NCBI RefSeq assembly: GCF_000219625.1
Contig: NC_018215.1
Coordinates: 1 to 64,000 of the forward strand
Length of the DNA: 64,000 bases
Direction of reading: 5' to 3'
From: Zymoseptoria tritici IPO323
Lineage: Eukaryota > Ascomycota > Dothideomycetes > Mycosphaerellales > Mycosphaerellaceae
In this document: piece by piece, positions 45,633 through 56,006 of the stretch
How the letters are laid out: each line of letters starts with the position of its first letter
How positions within the stretch are numbered: the first letter of the stretch is position 1
Notes under the pieces: model-generated
Told to the model about the DNA's origin: nothing
Databases searched by the model: none
Seen by the model: the letters and a program-made list of their open reading frames with translations, nothing else
Translations under genes and position numbers: made by a program

Positions 45633-46680
45633 ATGGCTCCTGAAAGACAAAGCACAGAAGGAGAGCCGCGGAAGGGATCGCTAATTTTCCAGACCAACCT
45701 GGGCCGCCATAGTCTTACCGCAGCAGTAAACACAGCGCTTGATGAGATTTATCGATCGCAACGATCTCACGACAAGTTCAAGGACGCAAGCAATGGCGCA
45801 ACGCCGCTGCTGACAGACATTTCCTGGCACTGCTTGGCACGGGGACAAGTCTGGCATGCAAGCGTAACCTTTCCAACCTCGGCGAGCCAGATGGCATGTT
45901 TCGCCTCTGTTCCGATAGATAGATCGTGAGCGCGGGAGTATACACGCAGCCGACAGTCAAGTACCTAGGAGGCCCTCGCTCGCAACAGCACTGATCGGAC
46001 GACCGGAGCTGGCTATGCACACATGGTCGTGTTTGATGATGAAGGCCAGAGGATCGCAGATGTCACTGCAACGCAGCAAAGTGATCGGAGTACCACAAGG
46101 GGGGCATTGGTGAGAGACGCAGATGCCGAACTCGGAAAGTCGCTGACGAATCCAAGATTACGACGGCGACTTCGTCTGGTCCACCATTTCAGAGTACAGA
46201 CCAAACAGTACATCGTACATAGCCCGGTTCGACCCCAGTATCTTGAAGCACGATGTCGCACTAGGACACAATGACCATCTCGGAGCCATCGTACACGATA
46301 CATGCGTGGACCAGCTCCACGCCCTGAACTGGGGATCAAGGGAATTAGCGTCGTGGAGTTCCGACCGCATTCATTCGACATCTGGATATACTAGTGAGGA
46401 ACCCATCACACTTCATCGACTACCAAGACTGCAAATTCCTGACAAGCTCATCTCGACGCTACGACAACCGGCCCTGTGTTCCGGAGTGGCGATCCTCAAC
46501 AACGGAGCGACAATATTCAGACTCGGAGGGCTGGCACTCGTCGACGTTGAGACCATGCCCCTCTCGTGGGCATCCCCATCCTGACGAGGAGCCAACAGCA
46601 ACTACCCGTGACTCTGAATCCGATGGAATTCTGTTAAAGGTTCGAGAAAAAGAGACGGTCCAGGGGAGTGTCTGAACTGT
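45633..46680 (+). pseudogene. Frameshifted DUF6454-like gene remnant
   Basis: Fragments in two or three plus-strand frames line up as one protein: GYAHMVVFDDEGQRIADVTA (about 46010), EYHKGGI then an intron-like GTGAGA...CTGAC...AAG, DYDGDFVWSTISEYRPNS (46155 onward), DHLGAIVHDT, a shift to RNPSHFIDYQDCKFL (about 46396), a shift back to ALCSGVAILNN and LGGLALVDVETM, then PHPDEEPTATTRDS in the other frame. These phrases recall the DUF6454 family of secreted beta-propeller-like proteins; this assignment is from memory. At least three frame changes without splice sites make it non-functional. The 5' part (45633-45929) is only weakly linked. Confidence 0.6.
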
Positions 46681-47191
46681 GATATCACAGCTTATATCCG
46701 TTGTATGGATTCCTCCAGCAAAGTCGGGGTGTCGGACGAAGGCAAACTGAGAGTGTACCTCTTGCCAGATTCGGGACTGAACAGCTAGCTGTATGCCTTT
46801 GAAGCGCAATAGTGCAGTGCAGCCGGAGCGGAACAGGAGAAGTAGTTCGCGGAGTTTTCGACTCGTCGAGGGAAAGTATGAGATCAAGACGGCCATGCGA
46901 GCCGGGCCTTGTCAAAGCGGTAGCTTCTCAATGAGGCAATTGAGTTGCCTTGGCTGTCATCCTTCCGAATCCTTCTTCTTCAAGGTCACGCATCACGTTC
47001 GCGATCCTCCATATAGTCTCGATTTCGCATGTTGACCCTCAAGCCACTCTGAATGCACAACACTGGCCTTTGTCAAACCTGTCTCCTTACTCGGCTGTGG
47101 CGACAAGATTTTGAGCGCCTATCCAGTAACAGTCGGTTGCGGGCAAGAGAACAAAACACTTCCTTCAGCGGTCTCGCGTTCCGCCAGCATC
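46681..47191. other. Intergenic stretch
   Basis: No gene supported; only short overlapping frames. Confidence 0.45.
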
Positions 47192-48139
47192 ATGGCGTAC
47201 AGTCAGTTGACACCTCATCCTCTCGCCACTCCAGTCACCATCCTCGCTCTCCTCAACAACCTCTTCCTCCTCTCCAGTCCATGGATCCTCGGCAGTCCCG
47301 CCTCTTCACCGACCGCAGCAACAAAAAACCACACACATCTCTCCACTCTCCACCATCCTTTCATACGCCGTCTCCCAACCACTATCCCTGGCTCTGTTCA
47401 TCCATCTCGACATCTCACCTTGTCTCCTCATCCTCGGATTGGCAGGTTGCCATTTAATATCCGCATTCGTAGTCCCAAGCGCAAGCGATCGCCATTCGGA
47501 ACCCACTTCAATCCCTACCTCCCACCTTCGAGCAAAAGACTCTTCTCCGCAAACAACACGGCACGCCTGTTCTCCCGTCATCGCGTGGCTGGCCTCGACA
47601 AGAAACAAACGACCATAGTATGGCCAACCTTTACGAGTGAAATTCTCGACGCCACATTCTTCCTCTTCGCCGCAGAACTGAATACTCATCCCACCACCTC
47701 GACTCCTCCAAAAGACTCTCCTCGGCTGCAGACCGCCATGCTCTACGCCGCGTTAGGGATATTTGTCCTTTCCCACATTGCAGACGTCAGGTTGGTGATG
47801 CTCACGGGTCGGACGGGGGGATTCGGGCTCTTTTCCCGGCGAGCTGGGAAGCAGGCATGCGAGAGAGGAGGATGGGTGGTGCCGGGCTGTTTGGGGAATT
47901 GGGTCTGCTTGATGTTTGTACGCGCTGCGATGGCGTGGCTTGTCGGCCGGTGGACTGGATACCCTGGTGTACAATTAGTGCTCAGACCTGATCGAGCAGT
48001 TGTGAGATTTGGGAACGCGAGTTTGGAGAGGTATGTGCGGTATCTTGGTGGGTATGCGAGTTGGATATCGATTGGTGGGACGCTTTTGCAAGCTGGATTG
48101 ATGGTGTTTGGGTCGCGGATGATGCGGCGGGTCGACTGA
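47192..48139 (+). CDS. Hypothetical multi-pass membrane protein, disrupted or mis-modelled
   Basis: One frame runs from ATG 47192 to a stop at 48139 (315 codons). Its ends are hydrophobic and plausible (TILALLNNLFLLSSPWIL at the start, then YAALGIFVLSHIADVRLV, VCLMFVRAAMAWLVG and WISIGGTLLQAGLMVF), but the middle is a basic, Pro-rich stretch with no membrane character. In the neighbouring frame the same middle DNA gives PLSLALFIHLDISPCLLILG, a good membrane segment. The switch falls near an A6 run at about 47324-47329. Either a one-base deletion/insertion or unseen introns explain this. I recognise no family. Confidence 0.4.
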   Translation: MAYSQLTPHPLATPVTILALLNNLFLLSSPWILGSPASSPTAATKNHTHLSTLHHPFIRRLPTTIPGSVHPSRHLTLSPHPRIGRLPFNIRIRSPKRKRSPFGTHFNPYLPPSSKRLFSANNTARLFSRHRVAGLDKKQTTIVWPTFTSEILDATFFLFAAELNTHPTTSTPPKDSPRLQTAMLYAALGIFVLSHIADVRLVMLTGRTGGFGLFSRRAGKQACERGGWVVPGCLGNWVCLMFVRAAMAWLVGRWTGYPGVQLVLRPDRAVVRFGNASLERYVRYLGGYASWISIGGTLLQAGLMVFGSRMMRRVD

Positions 48140-48462
48140 GATGCACTCGATGTTGGATCTCTGGTGCATTGCATCCTTTATGATTTGCTGCTACAGTGAG
48201 GATGGGAAATATAGCAAGTAGCTGGGATAGCGACTCCAAAGCATCCTCGATGGCCGCACTGTTCCTTGAAGGGCCGCAATATTGTAGTCAACAACTGCAT
48301 ATGACATGTCTTGAATCTCTGTCTTGCTTCAATTCTTCTTGGCAGCAACAGCCCGGCGAGCGTGCTATGCCATCTGTATATACACGCCCTCACTCCTCCA
48401 AACCGTATCCTCATACACCTCCTACACCTCCTTCATCTTTCGCAACATCCCAGCTTCTCCAT
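48140..48462. other. Convergent intergenic region
   Basis: Lies between the plus-strand membrane protein and the 3' end of minus-strand SDH4. Nothing recognised. Confidence 0.5.
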
Positions 48463-49155
48463 CTACAACTTCTGCTCAATCTTATTCTTCGCATCCTTCG
48501 CCGTCGCACCCGCCGTCCAAACCCGAGCAATACCCGCAGTCAAACCAATATCGTTCGTCTCGAATTCGTACCATCCCCAGCCAACCAGGAAGACAGCAGC
48601 GACGTTGGCCCAGTCGGCGAGCTTGCGGGTTTTGGGCACGCGCCATGAGGGGAAGTAGTCGGTGATGGCGGATCTGGCGAATATGTCAGAATGATACGGG
48701 TGGGAAGCTGATGCGCATGTCGTACTGGAAACCAATGTAAGAGTGGATGATAATCATGCCAATGAAAGTGCCGTCCAAAACCGGGTTGAGCGAGCCAGCA
48801 GCGAAGGGGACAATAGTCAATGGGATGAGAGCCGCGGAGACGAGTCTGCATATCCTATATCAGCATCCATACCTCATCCTTCACTTGCGACAACATTTCC
48901 CTACCTCTCCATCGTCCAATGGTAGCTTCCATGCGATGGACTCGGCTCTTTCACCGGCGCCGGGTCATTGACACCTCCACGGATGACTTGCGGAAGAGGA
49001 GGGAGAATAGGTCTCCGCGCAGTGGTCTGGAAGCCGGAGCGCTGGGTGAATTGAGTGCGGAGGAGGGATGCGGCGGGGAGGGTGGAGGCGCGCTTGGTGG
49101 TGGTTGCGGTGAGGAGCTGGCGGAGAGCAGCGGGGCGGAGGGCGGTGGAGGCCAT
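48463..49155 (-). CDS. SDH4: Succinate dehydrogenase membrane anchor subunit (CybS/SDH4)
   Basis: Exons 49155-48905, 48845-48726 and 48673-48463 join in phase to 193 residues. The N-terminus (MASTALRPAALRQLL, rich in Ala/Arg/Thr) is a mitochondrial targeting sequence. The spliced core reads GSYHWTMERLVSAALIPLTI, LNPVLDGTFIG, IIIHSYIGFQSAITDYFPSW and then KLADWANVAAVFLVGWGWYEF, the three-helix CybS anchor of complex II in the inner mitochondrial membrane; the His in the HSYIGF segment and the DYFP motif sit where heme and ubiquinone ligands are known. It is divergent from the mitochondrial processing peptidase gene, 467 bp apart. Confidence 0.93.
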
Positions 49156-49622
49156 GGCGACGGTGAGGGTGAGTGGAGGGTGGTGTTGTCGATGTGAGTG
49201 TAGATGGAAGTGAGGTTGGTTATTCCCGGCTTGCTTGACGATGATGCCGGCTTGTCGCGAAACCTCGGAAGCTGTCGTCGATTATGTGCACGCTAATTGG
49301 TCTGCATATGGAAGAGTGATGCCTCAGGCTGCCTTCTATTGCTATACCATTGTACTGATCGTGGTATACATCTGCTATTCGATCGAATGTTTTGTAGTGA
49401 GACCAACGGACCATATTAATTCCTCTCTGGCATATGAAATCAGTGCGCACGGCGTCGAATTGACAGCCAGAGTCCAATGCGACTTCTCCGATGAGAAAGT
49501 CGATGCTGACATAAGCTTCGGACTTGGCGAAAACATCGTTCGGAGCAAGTTGAACATGGACGACCTCACTGCTTCCCGCGCCCATCCCGATTCCGCCCTC
49601 TCCACCACCACCACCCCCGACC
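49156..49622. other. Bidirectional promoter of SDH4 and MPP beta
   Basis: A 467-bp divergent region between two nuclear genes for mitochondrial proteins. It contains an ATTGG (inverse CCAAT) at about 49296. No further element is claimed. Confidence 0.5.
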
Positions 49623-51124
49623 ATGGCATCTCGAAGGCTTGCGCTGAACCTCCAGCAAGGCCTCCGCGCCCAGCGCGCCATCAACGCCGTCCGTCCCAAC
49701 ATCACCCGCCGCGCATTGGCGACTCCTGTTAGCCATGCCTCCACCACCGAGAGCACCACGCTGAGCAATGGCTTCACCGTATGTATTGACAACCTCTCCC
49801 AGCACATTCCGTACTCATCACTCCCTCCCAGATCGCCACCGAGCACTCTCCCTTCGCCCAGACCAGCACCGTCGGCGTGTGGATCGATGCCGGCTCCCGC
49901 GCCGAAACCGACAAGACCAACGGCACCGCCCACTTTCTCGAGCATCTCGCCTTCAAGGGCACCCAAAAGCGCACGCAAAACCAGCTGGAACTTGAAATCG
50001 AAAACATGGGAGGACACCTTAATGCATACACTTCCCGCGAAAACACCGTCTACTACGCCAAAAGCTTCAACTCCGACGTCCCCAACACCGTCGACATCCT
50101 CTCGGATATCCTCCAAAACAGCAAACTCGAGCCGCAAGCCATCGAGCGCGAACGCGATGTGATTCTCCGCGAGCAGGAAGAGGTGGACAAGCAGTTGGAG
50201 GAGGTTGTGTTCGACCACTTGCACGCCACTGCGTTCCAAGGACAAGCATTGGGCCGCACCATCCTCGGACCCAAGGAGAACATCCAATCCATCTCCCGCG
50301 ATGATCTCTCCAACTACATCAAGACAAACTACACCGCCGACCGCATGGTCCTGGTCGGTGCGGGAGGTGTCCCACACTCGCAGTTGGTCGAGCTTGCGGA
50401 AAAGTACTTTGGCAACATCCCGACCTTCAACAAGCAACAACAGGCCAATGCCAACGTTCGTGGTCTCGAGACTCAAAAACCTGATTTCGTCGGCTCCGAG
50501 GTCCGGATACGCGATGATACCATCCCAACCGCACACATCGCCATTGCGGTAGAGGGTGTCTCTTGGAAGGACGACGACTACTTCACCGCGCTGGTGACGC
50601 AAGCCATTGTCGGCAATTGGGACCGCAGCATGGGCAACTCGCCATACCTAGGCTCCAAGCTCAGCACCTTTGTCCACGACAACAAGCTCGCCAACTCCTT
50701 CATGTCCTTTTCCACCTCCTACTCCGACACTGGTCTGTGGGGAATCTACCTCGTCTCCGACGCCGCCACCCGTCTCGATGATCTCGTCCATTTCACTCTC
50801 CGCGAGTGGTCGCGACTCTCCTTCAGCGTCAGCGAGGCGGAGACCGAGCGCGCCAAGCAGCAATTGAAGGCCAGCATCCTCCTGTCCCTCGATGGTACCA
50901 CCTCCGTCGCTGAGGATATCGGCCGTCAAATCATCACCACTGGACGCCGTTTGGATCCGGAAGAGGTCGAGCGTGTCGTTGGTGCCATTACTGCCGCTGA
51001 TGTCATGAGCTTTGCCCAGCGCAAGCTTTGGGATCGCGATGTGGCTATTTCCGCGGTGGGTCAGATTGAAGGTCTGTTGGACTACAACCGTATTCGCAAT
51101 GATATGACGAGGTTGATGTCATAG
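49623..51124 (+). CDS. MAS1: Mitochondrial processing peptidase beta subunit
   Basis: Exons 49623-49778 and 49832-51124 (intron GTATGT to CCCAG) give 482 residues. A basic presequence (MASRRLALNLQQGLRAQRA) is followed by the M16 peptidase domain: HFLEH (H86, E89, H90) is the inverted zinc motif, with the distal acidic cluster EREQEEVDKQLEEV-type region about 75 residues later; FSTSYSDTGLWGIY is typical of the second half. The intact zinc site marks the catalytic beta subunit, not alpha or a core-I protein, though core I is the closest alternative. It cleaves presequences of imported proteins in the matrix. A long antisense open frame over this gene (49220-50602) is a shadow. Confidence 0.93.
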
Positions 51125-52308
51125 ATGCATGAGGAGAGAGGGAGGAGACTAGAAGGGGAGATGTGAAGGAGAGATCGGGGTGGAAGAGGATGAGTGAAGA
51201 GAGAATACAGTGTAATCTCATAGAAAACACTGCTTCGGATGTAGTGTTGTTGGGCTGTACCCTGTGGCTAAGTCCTTTGCTTCGTGGTCAGAGCGAGCGG
51301 GATGGGGCTACGGGGTGCGGTTCTGTGTATATTTTAGCATACATTTTTGTGTGTGCTGTGTCTCATCTGTTGTCCTCTTTCCGCTTCTTCGTTGTGTGAC
51401 AAAGGGTTGACACTTCGAGTCTGCCCGACCGAATTTGGAGGGTGCAAGGGCCGAGGGAGTCGGAGAGATCGGATTGAAATGTTGCGAGTCCGAAGAGGCG
51501 CAATTGTAGACGACTTCCCGAGGTGAGTCTCAGGTGCATGATCATAGAAGTACCACTGCTCCTACTTTTCGTCTGCTCGACTTGAGCTACGGTATCGAGT
51601 AAAGTCCAGCACAGCTGTTAGAGAAGAGATGATCAAGAACCAGAACAAGGACAAAAGGACTGTTTCGTATACGCCCGTTACTCTCCATCTTGTCCGTATA
51701 CTATCCCACCTCGAGACGTACCTATCGCCGTGGAGGAACGGCGTAGGTCTTGTCTACCACTTAACCCTAAGGTGATAGTACTACCCTAAACACGTGGCTG
51801 GCAAGCATCATAACGCCACGAAACGTGCGCCGTTACCTCACGCGGTGAAAAAGATTCTTGAGGTCACACGAATGATACAACACTTCAACGACGAGCAACG
51901 CACGATGCAGCAGTCTAACGATAGAGAACATGCTTCCTTGATACAACTCCAGGAGAGGAGATACACTGCGACGGGTCGTAAAACAGAATGATACGATTAC
52001 GTCGGAACTCGCAAGGAGATGCCGCATTGGGTAAGTCGACGAAGTTCTTACTCACCTCGCATTAGCGAGGCACTGGGCTCTCCTGCTCGACATCTACGAT
52101 TCGGCGGGCGGTATGTGAGGTTGAGCTTCTTCCACTTATTACTCCTTACTCCATACATTTTTACATTGTACAGCATCATCGTTTTCGCACTGCATATATT
52201 TTCCCTTGCATTCAATGGCATCTACACAGAAAAGCAGAAAAATATAAGAGGCGAAAAACCAGCGAGCAACAAGAGACAAGATCCTCCCCATCCTCGCCAC
52301 CACCCACC
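51125..52308. other. Intergenic region
   Basis: No gene supported. One short plus-strand frame at 51794-51991 has no recognisable feature. The proximal part should contain the promoter of the MFS gene that follows. Confidence 0.5.
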
Positions 52309-53838
52309 ATGCTAGCCCACCTCTTCGGAACCCCCACCCAACCTCCCCTCTTCCTCGCCTTCCGCTCCTCCCGGACCTTCATAATCCTCACCGTCGCCTC
52401 CGCCGTCTTCACCGACATTTTCGCCTACGGCATCGTCGTGCCCGTCTTCCCCTTTGCCCTCACGACCCGCGCCTCCATCCCGGAGTCCGAAGTCCAACGA
52501 TGGATTTCCATCTTCCTCGCCGTCTACGGCGCCGCATTACTCGTCGCCTCGCCGATATTCGGATACCTCGCGGACCGCAATGATAGTCGACAAGTCCCGT
52601 TTCTGGGCGGACTGCTCGCCTTGGGAGCCAGTACGGCGATGTTGTGTGTGGGGAATAGTATCGCCATCTTCGCGGCGGGGAGAGTACTGCAGGGCATCTC
52701 GGCGGCGGTGGTGTGGTGTACGGGATTGGCGTTGTTGGTGGACGCCGTCGGACCGGAGGAGATTGGCGTGGCGATGGGCTATGTGGGGTTGTCGATGAGT
52801 TTGGCCGTCATGTTGGCGCCGTTGTTGGCGGGAGTGGTGTTTGAGACGGCGGGGTATTATGCTGTGTATGCGATGTGTTTTGGGTTGATTGGGGTGGACA
52901 TTGTGATGCGTATCGTTATGATTGAGCCGAGGAATGCGAGGAGATGGCTTAAAACCGAGGACATTGCCGTGCCAGAGTCCTCGGATGCAGAAAAGGCAGA
53001 TGACAAACCTCCCACCGTCGAGCAAAAACATCCATCGACCGCCTCCGACTCGCCGACGCCCGACACACAGACACCGCCAGAGACCTCACCACCATCAACT
53101 CCACCTTCAAAAATCCGCCTCTTCCTCCACCATCTCCCTCCCATCGTAACCCTCCTCTCCTCCCGCCGCATCCTCGCCATCCTCTGGGCCTGCACAATGG
53201 CCTCCTCACTCATGACCTCCTTCGACGCCATCCTGCCCCTCTTCGTCCGAGACACATTCTCCTGGTCATCCCTCGGCGCCGGGTTAATCTTCCTCCCCAT
53301 CGTCATCGCCTCCCTTCTCGGTCCCTGGATTGGAGGACTCGCGGACCGCTATGGACCTCGATGGTTGGCCACCTCCGGCTTTATACTGGCCACGCCGTTC
53401 TTGGTACTATTGAGGTTGGTGGATCACAACAGTCTTAGTCAAAAAGTCATGCTGTGTGCGTTTCTAGTGGTGATAGGACTGGGACTGAATCTAGCGTTGG
53501 TCCCACTAATGGCAGAGATAACGTATGCGGTGCAGGCGAAAGCGGCGAGAGCGGAGGTCGGGGCATTTGGGAGGAATGGAGCGTATGCGCAGGCTTATGG
53601 GTTGTTCAATATGGCTTGGGCGGCGGGGAGTATGATTGGTCCTCTGTTAGCTGGGTTGATTGTCGAAGCGCATGGATGGAGTCTTGCGACGTTGATTTTG
53701 GGGATTGTGAGTTTGGTTACGGCGGTGCCGACGGCGGTTTGGACGGGGGGGAGTTGGTTTAAGGAGAGGAGGAAGGGGAAGATGGTGGGGGTTGGGGTGG
53801 AGGGGGGTGATGCGGGAGGGAGGGGAGAAGGAGTTTAG
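52309..53838 (+). CDS. MFS transporter, DHA1-like drug/proton antiporter
   Basis: 509 residues in one exon, start in CCACCATG context. Twelve hydrophobic segments in two halves; the first half begins VASAVFTDIFAYGIVVPVFPF and has the loop motif GYLADRNDSR, the second ends with motif-like GGLADRYGPRW. The halves are joined by a hydrophilic Pro/Ser/Thr-rich loop at about residues 215-275. This is the layout of DHA1/VMAT-like efflux proteins in the plasma membrane. Substrate cannot be read from sequence. No partner biosynthetic gene lies next to it. Confidence 0.85.
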   Translation: MLAHLFGTPTQPPLFLAFRSSRTFIILTVASAVFTDIFAYGIVVPVFPFALTTRASIPESEVQRWISIFLAVYGAALLVASPIFGYLADRNDSRQVPFLGGLLALGASTAMLCVGNSIAIFAAGRVLQGISAAVVWCTGLALLVDAVGPEEIGVAMGYVGLSMSLAVMLAPLLAGVVFETAGYYAVYAMCFGLIGVDIVMRIVMIEPRNARRWLKTEDIAVPESSDAEKADDKPPTVEQKHPSTASDSPTPDTQTPPETSPPSTPPSKIRLFLHHLPPIVTLLSSRRILAILWACTMASSLMTSFDAILPLFVRDTFSWSSLGAGLIFLPIVIASLLGPWIGGLADRYGPRWLATSGFILATPFLVLLRLVDHNSLSQKVMLCAFLVVIGLGLNLALVPLMAEITYAVQAKAARAEVGAFGRNGAYAQAYGLFNMAWAAGSMIGPLLAGLIVEAHGWSLATLILGIVSLVTAVPTAVWTGGSWFKERRKGKMVGVGVEGGDAGGRGEGV

Positions 53839-54526
53839 ACTATGTTTTGGAAGGATTGAGAGGAATGAAAGGTTTACGATTAACGGCGGTTCTACATGTG
53901 CGTCTACGAAATCTATGGGATCTGTGAGTTGGCATGCTCTCGCTGCGAAAGCTCGTTGTCATGCTTCCTTCCTCTAACAATTGTGACGAAGAGAGCGGTG
54001 CATCCATTGGCAATGCCACTCGATTCTTGACTGATCCGTGAAAGAATTGGCCTTGGTTGCAAAGACCTACTGCACGACGCAAGGTCTGCTTGTCTTGTAG
54101 CCGGTTCGGACATGCTTGTACTGGCAGACCGGAGCGGGAGTGGAGCTGATGTTGGCCATCTTAATAGTTGGTTTTGGTGGGGGGTTTGTTTGGTTCGGTG
54201 AATTGGTTGTGTAAGTAAGTGTGTTGTTCACAAGGAGAGACTCGTCGACGGACGGCCGACGAGCAAGGTATATATGGATAGAGGGGGAGATTGAGATGCT
54301 AGTGAGGGTAGACTAGGAACAAGATCGCCTTTGTCACATAGCGCTTAGTATTGTCTCATCCAAGGCGTGACCGCTGTGAAAAGTAGACGGATCAAGAGCG
54401 AATAAAGATGCAGTGAATAAACAATATGCAAAACTCCACAACGCTAAACAAACAAAGCCGTGTCAAACTCCAGGACCTTTTCCCAACTCAAGCCAGAAAT
54501 CGAACGCAAGACGAAACCACAGCCGC
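53839..54526. other. Convergent intergenic region
   Basis: Lies between the 3' ends of the MFS gene and the secreted protein gene. No feature recognised. Confidence 0.5.
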
Positions 54527-55273
54527 TCATAAACTCCGACTACTCGTCACCCTCGCAAACGTCGTCGCTCCCGCTTCCTTCACAGTCACCGCCAGACCAG
54601 TCGGTCTCTGCTCGATCTTTGTCGAATCGCTAGGTCTCTCCGGCGAAGCAGCGGCGTCTGTGCTTTCATCCGGGTGCGGCAGATATGAGGTGACGGTAGC
54701 AGTATATGTCGATGTCCTCCGTACGGTGCTGGGTGCGTTCGATTCGCGTTCAATCGTCGGCGAACTTTGCCGTGCCTCCTGCGGCAGCAAATTTGGGTCG
54801 AATGGTGATGTAGGCGCAGGTTGTGATAGTGCGATCTGCGATGGCGAAGCTCCCTCGGATTCCGACATATCGAACGGCGCCGGTGGCTTTCGTGCTGTTG
54901 ATGGTGCTGCTGAAGGCTCTGATTCGAGTGCTGCAATCGATGTGGCGGAAGTGAGTAGAGCTCCAAGACGAGACTCCACGGATGCCATGCGAAGGTCGAC
55001 TGCTTGGATGTATTCGAGAAGATCGTCCGGTAGATCCGCGGACGCTTTTTTGATGTCTTCCAAATCTGCGATGATTTCTCGTGCCGCCGTCTCGGTGATG
55101 TTCTCCGCTGGAACTTCTGCTTTCATCTCATCCCCAGTCTGAACAGACACGACTGCTTGTCGTGCATGGTGTTGATGTACATGCGCCGCCTTGTGAGGAT
55201 GAACATGCGTATGTCGAGATGCGACTGTGTGAATGAGTCCCGCAAGCAAGCAGATGGAGAAGAAAGAAGGCAT
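54527..55273 (-). CDS. Secreted Ser/Pro/Thr-rich protein with His-rich N-terminus
   Basis: 248 residues from ATG 55273; the frame extends further 5' but only this ATG gives a signal peptide (MPSFFSICLLAGLIHTVAS). The mature N-terminus is His-rich (RHTHVHPHKAAHVHQHHARQ), followed by an acidic helical segment at about residues 50-115 and a low-complexity tail rich in Ser, Pro, Thr and Ala, suited to O-glycosylation. No catalytic domain or GPI signal is seen. His-rich mature ends of this kind occur in several fungal wall proteins, but I cannot name a family. The antisense open frame 54426-55142 is judged a shadow. Confidence 0.6.
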   Translation of the reverse strand: MPSFFSICLLAGLIHTVASRHTHVHPHKAAHVHQHHARQAVVSVQTGDEMKAEVPAENITETAAREIIADLEDIKKASADLPDDLLEYIQAVDLRMASVESRLGALLTSATSIAALESEPSAAPSTARKPPAPFDMSESEGASPSQIALSQPAPTSPFDPNLLPQEARQSSPTIERESNAPSTVRRTSTYTATVTSYLPHPDESTDAAASPERPSDSTKIEQRPTGLAVTVKEAGATTFARVTSSRSL

Positions 55274-56006
55274 GGCCGTGGAAGAAATGGTGGACGTTGT
55301 GGAAGGTGGGTGGTGAATCGTTTCTACGGGTGGGTAGGGGCGTCTGGATGCAGGTATACTTAACGCTGGTCTCTCTTTACTGGGTGACGTCTCTCCTGAT
55401 GACTGCAGTGGACGCATGAGGTATGGTGGTGTGAAGGGAATGATGAGCCGTGGTGGCAGGAGGTTTGTCTCGGGTTTGCATTCCTGAGCTGTCCATGTGG
55501 TTTCAGGTTGACTGGAGGGGATGACGAGGAGGACGAGACGTTCGCTGCGAAAGTCTTCAATGCAAGTACCTCGGACTGTCGAGTGTATGATCGATTGACG
55601 TATGAGACATGAATGGCGTTCGGTTCCTGAAGCATGGGGACATCGTGAGAAGTGTTCATCCAAGGACGACATTCCACGTTCAGCCTAGTGTTAGTAGCTT
55701 AACGTCCTTTACCGTGGTCCTAGTCCAGATGCGGCCGTCCCCTGAAAACTGATGGCCGGCAAGCGTTCGCCGTTGAAGTCCAACGGTCAGACTTCCTCCA
55801 CGTTCTGACGAGCATGGCAGAACCGACGGCACAACGACTCTCCAACCACAACGTATCAGGGATTTTGCACGCGGCATGAGCGAAGCCCTGAACTGAAAAT
55901 AGATCGGTGGCTCATTTTCACATTCCACGCACGCAACATTCCCGAAACGGCTCCAGCCTCCATTCTTCGCCGGCAGATTCCAACCACCGCGGCACTTCAT
56001 GCTCCA
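55274..56006. other. Intergenic region between two minus-strand genes
   Basis: No gene supported; holds the kinase 3' flank and the secreted protein promoter. A minus-strand frame at 55680-56000 shows no domain. Confidence 0.5.

Noticed and set aside
49220..50602. A 460-codon minus-strand open frame opposite the processing peptidase gene
   Set aside because: It is antisense to a well-supported M16 peptidase with intact zinc motif, shows no domain of its own and is typical of GC-rich antisense shadows.
54426..55142. A 238-codon plus-strand frame opposite the secreted protein
   Set aside because: No signal peptide, domain or promoter context; the minus-strand alternative has a clear signal peptide.
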